From the NCBI GenBank assembly GCA_002753155.1, contig PDZW01000005.1, forward strand, positions 1-64,000: a stretch of DNA of 64,000 nucleotides, in the 5' to 3' direction. The translations under genes and the position numbers were made by a program. This document shows, piece after piece, positions 7,756 through 15,536 of this stretch. Below the pieces are notes generated by a model. It was not told the origin of the DNA. It was given only the letters and a program-made list of their open reading frames with translations, and ran no database searches. Position 1 is the stretch's first letter. The number at the start of each line of letters is the position of its first letter. The DNA is from Alphaproteobacteria bacterium WMHbin7 (lineage in GTDB: Bacteria > Pseudomonadota > Alphaproteobacteria > Rhodospirillales > WMHbin7).

Positions 7756-8292
7756 CTAGAGGGTCTTGTTCACTGAAACGGCGACGGAGGGCATGCCTTT
7801 GCGCCGCCCCGACCCGATACTGCCTTCACGATCATAAGCCACGCCGCCCGCCTGATGCTTGCGTGCGGCGTCGACCACGGCCTTCAGAACCCGCTGATTG
7901 GCCTCGATCGAGGCCTTCAACAGCCGCCCGTTGGAGGCAACCAGTGCATCAAGTCTCTTGGCCAGGGCCATCACCTGATCGCGCACCGGCTTGGAGAGAC
8001 TTTTCAAAGCCTCGCTTCCGCCCACCGATATCTGCTTCATGCCATGCTCGTACAGCCTGGAAAGGGCGGTTTTGCGTTCCTGCAATGACTCGACCTCCTC
8101 AAACTTGTGCTCGCGCAGCGCCAAGTTTTCGGCTTCAAGAAGCGCACACAGATGCTGGGCGGCCTCGACCACGGAAATCAGGGCCTGCGAAATTTCCTTG
8201 CCGCCTTCCTTGGGCTTGGCCTCGGCGCCCGATCCGGGAGCATCAGCCTGGCGCGTTACCGCGGCGCGCTGAAAGGATTGTGGAGCGTTCAT
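7756..8292 (-). CDS. FlgN-like flagellar export chaperone
   Basis: A 178-aa, largely alpha-helical protein resembling FlgN, the cytoplasmic chaperone that escorts FlgK and FlgL to the export gate. Its start overlaps the flgJ stop (ATGA), and it directly precedes flgK, the place expected for FlgN. The segment from about 35 to 150 (ISQALISVVEAAQHLCALLEAENLALREH onward) has the long-helix pattern of the family. The N-terminal ~30 and C-terminal ~30 residues look disordered. FlgN sequences diverge widely, so the call leans on position. Confidence 0.7.
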   Translation of the reverse strand: MNAPQSFQRAAVTRQADAPGSGAEAKPKEGGKEISQALISVVEAAQHLCALLEAENLALREHKFEEVESLQERKTALSRLYEHGMKQISVGGSEALKSLSKPVRDQVMALAKRLDALVASNGRLLKASIEANQRVLKAVVDAARKHQAGGVAYDREGSIGSGRRKGMPSVAVSVNKTL

Positions 8293-8630
8293 GACCTCAC
8301 CTCTTGCATCTTCAGCATATGTTCCTCGATCTGGCGGGCCAGCCCGATACGGCCTGTCTTGGCAGTCAGTTTGGCGTACTCATCCACCATGAAGGAACGG
8401 AAGGTTTCCTCACCGGCGCCGCCGCCGAACACTTCGTCGGTACCAACGCCCTCGAACATGTGCTTGTACATCTCGGCCATGAAGTGCGTTTCGAACTCCA
8501 GCGCCGTCTTCTTGATCTGCTCGGGCGAGACCTTGCCCTGGTTGACGGCGGGGCGTTGAGAACGCGCCTGTTCAAGGCCCAGATTGGCGCTGGCTGAAAG
8601 GCTGTCGAAGGCGGCTTGGGCGCTCATCAC
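8289..8630 (-). CDS. flgJ: Rod-binding protein, FlgJ N-terminal type
   Basis: A 113-aa protein matching only the rod-scaffolding domain of FlgJ (KKTALEFETHFMAEMYKHMFEGV, then FGGGAGEETFRSFMVDEYAK). The muramidase domain of enteric FlgJ is absent, as is usual in alphaproteobacteria; the transglycosylase at 913-1737 might supply that activity. It overlaps both flgI upstream and flgN downstream by ATGA junctions. Confidence 0.88.
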   Translation of the reverse strand: MMSAQAAFDSLSASANLGLEQARSQRPAVNQGKVSPEQIKKTALEFETHFMAEMYKHMFEGVGTDEVFGGGAGEETFRSFMVDEYAKLTAKTGRIGLARQIEEHMLKMQEVRS

Positions 8631-9769
8631 ATCACCTCGATATCTGCCTGAAGCGCACCCGCCGCCTTGATGGCCTGCAAGATGGCAATCATGTCCCTGG
8701 GTCCAACGCCCAGTTCATTCAGCCCCTTGATCAGGTCTTGCATGGTGACGCCGGTCTTCAGTTCGGTCAGCTTCTTGTCGGCCCCTTCATCAACCTGAAT
8801 GTCGGTGCGGTTGACGGTGGTCGTCGTTCCTACGCTTGAGAAGGGCGAGGGCTGCGAGACCTGAGGAGTCTCGGTGATGCGAATGGTCAGATTGCCCTGG
8901 GCGATGGCCACCGGATCGATGCGCACATTCTGACCCATGACGATAACGCCGTTCTGCTCGTCGATCAGGACGCGGGCCTGCTGATCGGGCTGGACGCGAA
9001 GTCCTTCGATATCGGTCAGCAGGCCAACGACATTACCCTTATAGGCAGGCGGAACGCCAACCTCGATGGTGGTGGGATCGGTCGAGCGCGCCGCTGCCTG
9101 GCCCAGGAAGGAGTTGACGGCTTCGGCGACGCGGCGCGAGGTGGTCAGATCGGGATTGCGCAGCGAAATGCGCACCCGCTCCATCTTGCCCATGTCGAAG
9201 TTGATTTCGCGCTCGACGATGGCTCCGTTGGCCACGCGTCCGCTGGTCGGAATGTTCTTGGTAACGCTGGCGGCAGCGCCCGAAGCGGTAAAGCCGCTGG
9301 CCACCGACCCTTGCGCCACGGCATAGATCTCGCCATCGGCGCCCAGAAGCGGGGTTACCAGCAGTGTGCCGCCGGACAGGCTTTTCGAATCGCCCATGGC
9401 GCTTACCTGAACATCGATGCGCGAGCCCTGGCGGGTAAAGCCGGGCAGCTTGGCGGTCACCATCACGGCAGCCACGTTCTTGGCCTTCAGCTTGTCGGTC
9501 AAATCCCTTGTATTGACGCCCAAGCGCTCCAGCATGGCGATCATGCTCTGCTGGGTGAAGGCCATGTCCGAGGCGTCACCCGTGCCGTTCAGCCCCACCA
9601 CCAGGCCGTAGCCAACCAGCATATTGTCGCGAACACCCTCGAAATCGGCGATATCCTTGATGCGCGAGTCGGCCCAGACGGGTGCTGCCCCACCCATCAT
9701 GGCCAAAGCCAGGAGGAGGGTGCAAAGCGCGTAGCGGCAAGGTGCGAAGAGCGAAGCCATGGTCGTCAT
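8627..9769 (-). CDS. flgI: Flagellar P-ring protein FlgI
   Basis: Periplasmic ring protein around the distal rod. The sequence has a signal peptide (about 1-33, ending APVWA), then SRIKDIADFEGVRDNMLVGYGLVVGLNGTGD, the most conserved stretch of FlgI. Length (380 aa) is normal. It is the first gene of the operon and is preceded by a sigma-54-type promoter. Two in-frame ATGs at 9769 and 9760 are possible starts; the second has slightly better ribosome-binding spacing. Confidence 0.95.
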   Translation of the reverse strand: MTTMASLFAPCRYALCTLLLALAMMGGAAPVWADSRIKDIADFEGVRDNMLVGYGLVVGLNGTGDASDMAFTQQSMIAMLERLGVNTRDLTDKLKAKNVAAVMVTAKLPGFTRQGSRIDVQVSAMGDSKSLSGGTLLVTPLLGADGEIYAVAQGSVASGFTASGAAASVTKNIPTSGRVANGAIVEREINFDMGKMERVRISLRNPDLTTSRRVAEAVNSFLGQAAARSTDPTTIEVGVPPAYKGNVVGLLTDIEGLRVQPDQQARVLIDEQNGVIVMGQNVRIDPVAIAQGNLTIRITETPQVSQPSPFSSVGTTTTVNRTDIQVDEGADKKLTELKTGVTMQDLIKGLNELGVGPRDMIAILQAIKAAGALQADIEVM

Positions 9770-9804
9770 CCCGTGACGGAAACAAATTCATCCGCTAAGC
9801 CTCA

Positions 9805-9820
9805 TGCGAAGCTCGTGCCA
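9805..9820 (-). promoter_or_regulatory. Sigma-54 promoter of the flgI operon
   Basis: The minus strand reads TGGCACGAGCTTCGCA, matching TGGCACG-N4-TTGC with a single difference and correct GG/GC spacing. It lies 36 bp upstream of the flgI start. Confidence 0.75.
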
Positions 9821-9947
9821 AGCTATCCCCTTTGAAATTAATGATGTTTCCACAGCGAGACACGTCTCCTTGGGCAATAATGGCCCTAGTCGAGCGGCAA
9901 AAACTGCCCAGTGCGCAAGAGCGCGAAAAAGCGCAGAATTCAATTTG

Positions 9948-9963
9948 TTTACGGCTCCTTAAC
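9948..9963 (+). promoter_or_regulatory. CtrA-like binding site upstream of fliX
   Basis: TTTA-CGGCTCC-TTAAC matches the CtrA consensus TTAA-N7-TTAAC with one mismatch. It is about 80 bp before the fliX start. In Caulobacter, fliX is known to be controlled by CtrA, so location supports the call. Confidence 0.5.
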
Positions 9964-10040
9964 CCCCTGATGCTTAAGGTTGAGACTGAGCCGTTCTCTA
10001 ACGGACGGAAAAACGCGACGTTGTTCAGGATCGTATTCAT

Positions 10041-10490
10041 ATGAAGGTTTCCGGCGTCGGCCCGGCCAACCCCACGACCAAGGCCCGCGCTGCCGCCAAG
10101 CCCAGCGCCAAGGGCGGGGCTGACTTCGCGCAGCATTTGAACGAGGCGATCGCAGGCCCCCAGGAAGCCGGAGTCGTGGAATCTCCTGTGGCGGTCAGCG
10201 GAGTGGATGCGCTTTTGGCCGTCCAGGCGGCCACCGACGCCACCGACGAGGAAGCAAGGCGCAAGGCCCGCAAGCGCCTGTACGAACGGGGCGAAAGCAT
10301 TCTGGCCCATCTTGACGAACTGCGGCACGGGCTTCTGATGGGGCATCTTCCCAAGGAGCGTTTGATCGAGCTGGCCCAGCTGGTCAGGGGCAAGCGCGAC
10401 CAGGTCGATGACCCCCTGCTGGCCCAGGTTTTGGACGAAATTGAGCTGAGGGCCGAGGTCGAATTGGCCAAGCTGGCCCCCCGCGGCTAG
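10041..10490 (+). CDS. fliX: Class II flagellar assembly regulator FliX
   Basis: A 149-aa cytoplasmic regulator. In Caulobacter, FliX works with the sigma-54 activator FlbD to couple class II flagellar assembly to later gene expression. The sequence begins MKVSGVGP and has the family's conserved C-terminal helices (ARKRLYERGESILAHLDELRHGLLMG and DDPLLAQVLDEIELRAEVELAKL). It is divergent from flgI, with sigma-54 and CtrA-like sites in the shared 271-bp region. Confidence 0.9.
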   Translation: MKVSGVGPANPTTKARAAAKPSAKGGADFAQHLNEAIAGPQEAGVVESPVAVSGVDALLAVQAATDATDEEARRKARKRLYERGESILAHLDELRHGLLMGHLPKERLIELAQLVRGKRDQVDDPLLAQVLDEIELRAEVELAKLAPRG

Positions 10491-10495
10491 CAGAA

Positions 10496-10540
10496 TCATT
10501 GAAATTCAATGACCTAGCCTTCGCAATTCCCGCTTGCGGG
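10496..10540 (+). terminator. Two hairpins after fliX (weak terminator)
   Basis: TCATTGA-AAT-TCAATGA (10496-10512) and CCCGC-TT-GCGGG (10529-10540) are perfect stems just after the fliX stop. Neither is followed by a T run, so they may be a Rho-type end or RNA-stability element rather than an intrinsic terminator. Confidence 0.4.
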
Positions 10541-10606
10541 AGCGGCATTCGATTCATATAGTGCCGAGCCACGAAACGTCCCCCATGGAAGAAACGAGGA
10601 CCAGGG

Positions 10607-11023
10607 ATGAACGTCACGCTGCCGCCCGACTATCGACCCACGGAAAAAGAGCCGTTCATGAACGAACGGATGCGCGAATATTTTCGCCAAAAGCTGATCC
10701 GCTGGCGTCACGAGTTGCTGGAAGAATCGAATGAAACGCTGATGCATCTGCAAGAAGGCGGATTGCAGGAGCCCGATATTGCCGACCGCGCCTCGGCCGA
10801 GACCGACCGCGCCCTGGAACTGCGCACCCGTGACCGGGCACGCAAGCTGATCTCCAAAATCGATGCCGCCATGAAGCGAATCGATGACGGAAGCTATGGT
10901 TACTGCGAGGAGACGGGCGAGCCGATCGGCATTCGCCGCCTGGAAGCCCGCCCAATCGCCACCCTGTCGATCGAGGCTCAGGAACGCCACGAGCGCATGG
11001 AGCGCACCCATCGCGAGGATTAG
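10607..11023 (+). CDS. dksA: DksA-family RNA polymerase-binding transcription factor
   Basis: Binds the RNA polymerase secondary channel and works with (p)ppGpp in stringent control. The 138-aa sequence has the coiled-coil tip region (about 30-70) and the terminal GYCEETGEPIGIRRLEARPIATLS signature. Only the first of the four zinc-binding cysteines is present; the others are Thr, Ser and Ala. Low-cysteine DksA proteins of this kind are known in alphaproteobacteria. A clean terminator follows. Confidence 0.92.
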   Translation: MNVTLPPDYRPTEKEPFMNERMREYFRQKLIRWRHELLEESNETLMHLQEGGLQEPDIADRASAETDRALELRTRDRARKLISKIDAAMKRIDDGSYGYCEETGEPIGIRRLEARPIATLSIEAQERHERMERTHRED

Positions 11024-11042
11024 GGCGCAAGCTCATAAATGA

Positions 11043-11070
11043 AAAGGGCCGGGGAAATCCCCGGCCCTTT
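11043..11070. terminator. Bidirectional terminator between dksA and flaF-like gene
   Basis: A 12-bp perfect stem AAAGGGCCGGGG/CCCCGGCCCTTT with a 4-nt loop, carrying A/T runs on both sides. It serves the convergent genes dksA (+) and the FlaF-like gene (-). Confidence 0.85.
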
Positions 11071-11094
11071 GTCTTTCGGCCTGGAATTTCGGGC

Positions 11095-11799
11095 CTATTT
11101 CTTCTTCTTGACGGGAGCCTTGGCGGCAGGCTTCTTGGCCGGAGCAGCCGCCTTTTTGGCCGGCGCCACGACTGGCTTTTTGGCCGGTGCAGCTGCCTTC
11201 TTGGCAGGGGCTGCGGCCTTGGCGGCAGGTTTCTTAGCCGGGGCTGGTGCCGCAGCCTTCTTGGCCGGAGCCTTGGCCTGAACCTTCTTATGCGCCTTGA
11301 TCGGGTCCGAACCCATGATCTTGGCGAATTCCTTGAGCGCGTTGGCATAGTCGGCGGCCTGCGTGATCTCATACTCGGCCTTCAGCCAGTGATCAAGATC
11401 GCGCCCCGGCGGGCAACCCGCCTTTTCCCACATCTTATAGGCCAGTTCGCGGATGCGGTGTCCGGTCGTCCCCTCCAAAAGTCCCTCGGCGATCTGCAGA
11501 TTGAGGTTGATCAGACTGTCCAGAATGTCGTCGGTCACGCCATTGGCCACCTCGAAGGTTTTCTGAGCGGCAAATTGCGACAGCTTGATCAGATTGTTGC
11601 GGATGTCCTTGGGCAACTGGCATTCGGGCCGCTGCATCAGGGTGCGGATGGCCACCCAAAGCTGAAGGTTGCTGTCCAGGGCGCTTGTCAGATCCGCCCC
11701 GCCCTTCTTGCGGGCGGTTGCGATCTGAACGGCAGAGCGGGCCAAGGCCAGCGCATCCTCTTCACCACGGGACAGACTGTCGATCTCAATCTTGGCCAT
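11095..11799 (-). CDS. FlaF-like flagellar regulator fused to DUF2934 and a lysine/alanine-rich tail
   Basis: Residues ~20-110 resemble FlaF, the alphaproteobacterial factor needed for flagellin synthesis and secretion (LDSNLQLWVAIRTLMQRPEC, LPKDIRNNLIKLSQFA, LINLNLQIAEGLL). Residues ~113-150 match the DUF2934 pattern (RIRELAYKMWEKAGCPPGRDLDHWLKAE). Residues ~175-234 are PAKKAAAPAKKP-type repeats like those of bacterial histone H1-like proteins, which would make the protein very basic and possibly nucleic-acid binding. The start at 11799 has GGGAG eight bases upstream; the longer track ORF starts without one. It lies 160 bp downstream of flgH on the same strand. Joining these three parts is unusual. 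Confidence 0.7.
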   Translation of the reverse strand: MAKIEIDSLSRGEEDALALARSAVQIATARKKGGADLTSALDSNLQLWVAIRTLMQRPECQLPKDIRNNLIKLSQFAAQKTFEVANGVTDDILDSLINLNLQIAEGLLEGTTGHRIRELAYKMWEKAGCPPGRDLDHWLKAEYEITQAADYANALKEFAKIMGSDPIKAHKKVQAKAPAKKAAAPAPAKKPAAKAAAPAKKAAAPAKKPVVAPAKKAAAPAKKPAAKAPVKKKK

Positions 11800-11911
11800 C
11801 TCTTGATCTCCCAAAAAGTGCTGTTGCGTCAAAGATACCCCGGACGAGAAACTCTAGACTATCAAGATTCCAGGGGCTTGTGAATTATGAATGACTCTGG
11901 TGATACGGCTG

Positions 11912-11939
11912 CGGGTGTGAGGTTATAACCCCACACCCG
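11912..11939. terminator. Hairpin downstream of flgH
   Basis: CGGGTGTG...CACACCCG with an inner GGTT/AACC extension makes a near-perfect stem 20 bases after the flgH stop. There is no T run, so it may be a processing or stabilising hairpin rather than a true terminator. Confidence 0.4.
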
Positions 11940-11959
11940 ACAGTTTAGACCCATTCAAA

Positions 11960-12709
11960 TCAGAAGGGGAAGAGAATATCGAACAACTGCTGGCCGTAGC
12001 GCGGCTGTTGCAGGTCCGACAGGGTGCCCCGCCCGCCATAGGTGATACGTGCCTCGGCGATCTTCTCGTAGGTGATCGAGTTGGTCGAATCGATGTCCGA
12101 AGGCCGGATGATGCCGGAAACAGTCAATTCGCGCATCTCGTTGTTGACCCGAATTTCCTGCTTGCCCGCCAGCACCAGATTGCCATTCGGCAAGACTTGA
12201 ATGATCACGGCAGCCATAGTGACGCTGATTTCTTCCTTGCGGTCGATCTTGCCGTCGCCGGTGACGGCGTGGGTGCTGCCCATGGCCCCCAGATTGGCCG
12301 CATTGGCCGCCGAGGGGAACAAGCGGCTCAACTGGGTTTCGTAGCCCAGAAGCGTCAGGGCATCCGTGGTTTCGTTATTATCGCGGGCTTCCGTGGTCTT
12401 GTTGTTCAGCGTCCCCTTGTCCGAGATGCTGACCTTGACGGTCAGGATGTCGCCGACTTCGCCTGCGCGATTATCCTTGAAGAAGGCCCTGGCTCCCGGA
12501 CGCCACAGAGAATTTGGATTCGTGCTGGTCGTCTTGGGGGCGGGCATGGGCAGGCTGACCGGACGGTAAAGCGGATTTTGCGTCGGATCGGTGATCTTCG
12601 AGGTCTTGGGCGATTCGCCCACCTCGCTTAAGCGATTGATCGCGTTGCAGCCCGAAAGTGCTAGGCCTGCCGCAGCCAGAAGGAGCGATGTTCTGAACGT
12701 GTTTTTCAT
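11960..12709 (-). CDS. flgH: Flagellar L-ring lipoprotein FlgH
   Basis: Outer-membrane ring of the basal body. The signal sequence ends in the lipobox LALSGC, giving a lipoprotein acylated on that Cys. Conserved FlgH segments include SLWRPGARAFFKDNRAGEVGDILTVKV and the C-terminal LSDLQQPRYGQQLFDILFPF. The ATG at 12709 has GGAGG at proper spacing; the track's longer start at 12847 overlaps flgA and is not used. Last gene of flgF-flgG-flgA-flgH. Confidence 0.95.
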   Translation of the reverse strand: MKNTFRTSLLLAAAGLALSGCNAINRLSEVGESPKTSKITDPTQNPLYRPVSLPMPAPKTTSTNPNSLWRPGARAFFKDNRAGEVGDILTVKVSISDKGTLNNKTTEARDNNETTDALTLLGYETQLSRLFPSAANAANLGAMGSTHAVTGDGKIDRKEEISVTMAAVIIQVLPNGNLVLAGKQEIRVNNEMRELTVSGIIRPSDIDSTNSITYEKIAEARITYGGRGTLSDLQQPRYGQQLFDILFPF

Positions 12710-12725
12710 AATGTCCTCCAAGCTT

Positions 12726-13706
12726 TCAATTGACCTGACGCGCCCCTTGCGGGCGAACCGAAACGACGCCCTGGCTGATGACCGTGGCTTCCACGACATT
12801 CCGGCTTTGGGCGTTGGTGACGTGAATGACGTCGCCTTCCGATCCATCCTCGTTGGCGCGGCCCTGGGCGGTCAGCGTCATGGCGCTGTTGCGCACGATC
12901 ATGGTGACGGTGCTGTTCTTGGGCACCATGATGGGACGCTGAATGTCTTGCTTGCTGACCATCTGGCCGACCTTCAGCAGGCGCCTGGGCGCCTTGCCCA
13001 CGATCTGGGAAATCTCGGTCAATGTATCGGCGCGCACGGCGTCGGCGCTGATCTGCACGAATTTGAGGTCGTCGGCTGAAATCGGCTCGTTCTGGGCGAT
13101 GCTGCGGGCCAGAACGGGAATGCCGACCTGTGTCACAACGCGCCCGCTGACCTTGGCCATCAGCGCATTCGGAACGCCCGCCGGGGTTTCCAGCGTCGCC
13201 GTGAAGCGGCGCGAACGCTCGTCATAGGCCAGTGCGCGCACGGCCACAGTCGGCTTGACCTCGACGGGAATGACCAGGGCAATCGAGCGATTGGCCAGTT
13301 CGATTGCCGAATCCGCAGCGATTCCATAGGGGGCCAGGGCGGAAAGCAGCGCGTTCTCGATCGTCTCGCGGCCCACGGTCTGCCCGGCGCGCTCGACCAC
13401 GATGCGGTCATACTGCGAGGCCGGACGCCAGTTGACGCCTTGCGATTTTGCCATGGCGTAGAGCCAGTTGACATCGAGCGTTGACCTGGTTCCGGGCTTA
13501 GGCGCGTAGGCGATGGGCTTTTTGGCCCGGGCGTCATCGAGATTGTCGAAAAGATCGCCCAACATCACCACGTCGCCTTCGACCAGGGCTTGGTCTTTCA
13601 AGGCCACCGGCGGCGACAACAGGGCCAGCTTGGCATCCTCGGCCTTGGCGGAAGCCACAGCCAGCAGAAGCGCTGAACCCAGAAAAAGGATACGAAGGCT
13701 AAACAT
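12726..13706 (-). CDS. flgA: Flagellar P-ring assembly chaperone FlgA
   Basis: Periplasmic chaperone required for P-ring (FlgI) assembly, 326 aa with an N-terminal signal peptide (about 1-22). The C-terminal SAF-like domain is recognisable: VLARSIAQNEPISADDLKF, RLLKVGQMVSKQDIQRP, NSTVTMIVRNSAMTLTAQGRA and DVIHVTNAQSRNVVEATV. It lies 12 bases after flgG and 16 bases before flgH. Pairing with flgI in the neighbouring operon gives the complete P-ring pathway. Confidence 0.93.
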   Translation of the reverse strand: MFSLRILFLGSALLLAVASAKAEDAKLALLSPPVALKDQALVEGDVVMLGDLFDNLDDARAKKPIAYAPKPGTRSTLDVNWLYAMAKSQGVNWRPASQYDRIVVERAGQTVGRETIENALLSALAPYGIAADSAIELANRSIALVIPVEVKPTVAVRALAYDERSRRFTATLETPAGVPNALMAKVSGRVVTQVGIPVLARSIAQNEPISADDLKFVQISADAVRADTLTEISQIVGKAPRRLLKVGQMVSKQDIQRPIMVPKNSTVTMIVRNSAMTLTAQGRANEDGSEGDVIHVTNAQSRNVVEATVISQGVVSVRPQGARQVN

Positions 13707-13718
13707 AACCAGTCCCCA

Positions 13719-14504
13719 CTATTTGAGCTGCGTTACCGAGCCCATCATCTCGTCCGAGGTCTTGATGACCTTGGAATTCATTTCATAGGCTCGCTGCGCG
13801 CTGATCAGGTTGGTGACTTCGGACACCACATTGACGTTCGATGTTTCCAGAAAGCCCTGCAACAATGTGCCATAGCCAAGCTGCCCCGGCGTCGATACCG
13901 TGGCCTGACCCGAAGCAGGGGTTTCCAGGAACATGTTGTCGCCGATGGCTTCCAGGCCCGATTCGTTGGCAAAGGTAGCCAGGTCGAACTGGCCGATATT
14001 CTGCGGCGTCACCTGACCATCGATCTTGACCAGAACCTGGCCCGAAGCATTGATGGAAACGCTGACGGCATTGGCCGGAATGGTCATGCCGGGCGTCACC
14101 GAATAGCCGTTATGGGTCACGATCTGGCGATCGGCGGACAATTGAAACGAGCCGTCGCGCGAATAGCCGTAGTCGCCATTGGGCAGGCGCACACGAAAGT
14201 AGCCCTTACCCTGCACGGCCAGATCAAGCGAATTGTCGGTGTTGAGCATACTTCCCTGCTCGGCGATCCGATAGACCGCCGCCGTTCGCACACCCAGGCC
14301 AAGCTGGACGCCGGCAGGCACGATGGTGCCGGTATCCGACGAGTTGGCGCCGACGCGGCGCAGATTCTGATAAAGAAGGTCGTTGAACTCGGGCCTTCTT
14401 CGCGAGTAGGCCGTGGTGTTCATGTTGGCGATATTGTTCGAGATCACCTCGACATTGGTTTGCTGGGCCAGCATGCCCGTAGCGGCGATATTGAGCGATC
14501 TCAT
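13719..14504 (-). CDS. flgG: Flagellar distal-rod protein FlgG
   Basis: A 261-aa structural protein of the distal rod. It begins MRSLNIAATGMLAQQTNVEVISNNIANMNT, the rod/hook N-terminal signature. The C-terminal helix SNVNVVSEVTNLISAQRAYEMNSKVIKTSDEM is diagnostic of FlgG. Length is standard. It is 26 bases downstream of flgF and exported by the flagellar type III system without a cleaved signal. Confidence 0.96.
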   Translation of the reverse strand: MRSLNIAATGMLAQQTNVEVISNNIANMNTTAYSRRRPEFNDLLYQNLRRVGANSSDTGTIVPAGVQLGLGVRTAAVYRIAEQGSMLNTDNSLDLAVQGKGYFRVRLPNGDYGYSRDGSFQLSADRQIVTHNGYSVTPGMTIPANAVSVSINASGQVLVKIDGQVTPQNIGQFDLATFANESGLEAIGDNMFLETPASGQATVSTPGQLGYGTLLQGFLETSNVNVVSEVTNLISAQRAYEMNSKVIKTSDEMMGSVTQLK

Positions 14505-14530
14505 GGCGAGAATCCTTTTCCTGAAAGTCG

Positions 14531-15268
14531 TTAACGCGAGGTGCGGCCCAGCACATCGATGGCCTTGCGCACACGATCGCTTTCGGAATCGATCATGCGC
14601 TGTACGGCATCGTAGCTGCGCTGCACTTCAATCATCTTGGTCACTTCGACGATGGGCTTGACGTTGGATTCCTCGATCATGCCCTGCACCACCTGTGGCT
14701 TGTCGACATCCTGGGGCTGGGCCTCGGTCTGAAAAAGGCCGCCCGAGGTTTTGCGCAGATCCTGCGGATTTTCGAATCGCACCACACGCAGCTTGCCCAC
14801 CTGTCCGTTTTCGGTCGAAACCGTGCCGTCGGCGGCGATCGTCACATTCTGCTCGTTGGGGGCGAAGAAGAAGGGCTGGTCGGAGTTGGACAGAACGGGA
14901 AATCCGTCCGCCGTGACCATTTGGCCGCTTTCATCCAGCTTGAAATGCCCATTACGGGTGTAGCGAGCCCCCTGGGGCGTATCGATCACCATAAAGCCGT
15001 CGCCGCGAACGGCGACATCCAGGGGATTGCCGGTATGCGTCATGGCGCCTTCGCTCATGTCGCGATAGACCGACACGTCCTGGACAAAGGACATCTTGTC
15101 GCCAAAGGGGCGATCCGCCGCCCTGGCCTTGATCACATAGTCGCGAAACATCATATGCTCGCCCTTGAAGGAGGGCGTGTTCATATTGGCCAGATTGTTG
15201 GCCACCGTGTCCATCTGCCGCCAAAGAGCTGCCTGGCGCGACAGGGCGATGTAAGAGGTGGTTTCCAT
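14531..15268 (-). CDS. flgF: Flagellar proximal-rod protein FlgF
   Basis: A 245-aa rod protein with the N-terminal signature ALWRQMDTVANNLANMNTPSFKGE and the C-terminal ESNVKPIVEVTKMIEVQRSYDAVQRMIDSE. It is first in the flgF-flgG-flgA-flgH operon. A near-consensus sigma-54 promoter lies 46 bp upstream. Confidence 0.95.
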   Translation of the reverse strand: METTSYIALSRQAALWRQMDTVANNLANMNTPSFKGEHMMFRDYVIKARAADRPFGDKMSFVQDVSVYRDMSEGAMTHTGNPLDVAVRGDGFMVIDTPQGARYTRNGHFKLDESGQMVTADGFPVLSNSDQPFFFAPNEQNVTIAADGTVSTENGQVGKLRVVRFENPQDLRKTSGGLFQTEAQPQDVDKPQVVQGMIEESNVKPIVEVTKMIEVQRSYDAVQRMIDSESDRVRKAIDVLGRTSR

Positions 15269-15313
15269 ATCCAGAGTGTCCCAATGACAGTTAGAAACTT
15301 GCGCAGGTTGGTT

Positions 15314-15329
15314 TGCACACCCCGTGCCA
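15314..15329 (-). promoter_or_regulatory. Sigma-54 promoter of the flgF operon
   Basis: The minus strand reads TGGCACGGGGTGTGCA with a preceding T. It matches the -24/-12 consensus at nearly every conserved position. The shared intergenic region with fliL also has a TTAACC half-site (near 15476) but no full CtrA box. Confidence 0.82.
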
Positions 15330-15536
15330 ACGTCTATCCATCTGTTTTATATTGTTTTTTTATCACACACCGCCTGCCAGGGCGGCAGAGCTTGCAAGGT
15401 CGAGCACCGCTTGCCGGGCAGTTCTTGCCGCTTCGGCGCTTCAATTGCTAAGGTGCCAGGGAAACTTACCTCTTATTAACCCGCTCGGCCTTAGCATTGG
15501 GCAAGGTCAAGAGCGCTTGCCCCCATGGGAGACGAT

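Noticed and set aside
11098-11280. Apparent tandem DNA repeats
   Set aside because: They reflect the PAKKAAAPAKK protein repeats of the FlaF-like gene rather than a separate DNA repeat element or CRISPR.
15465-15490. CtrA box upstream of fliL
   Set aside because: Only a TTAACC half-site is present; the other half does not match at the required 7-bp spacing.
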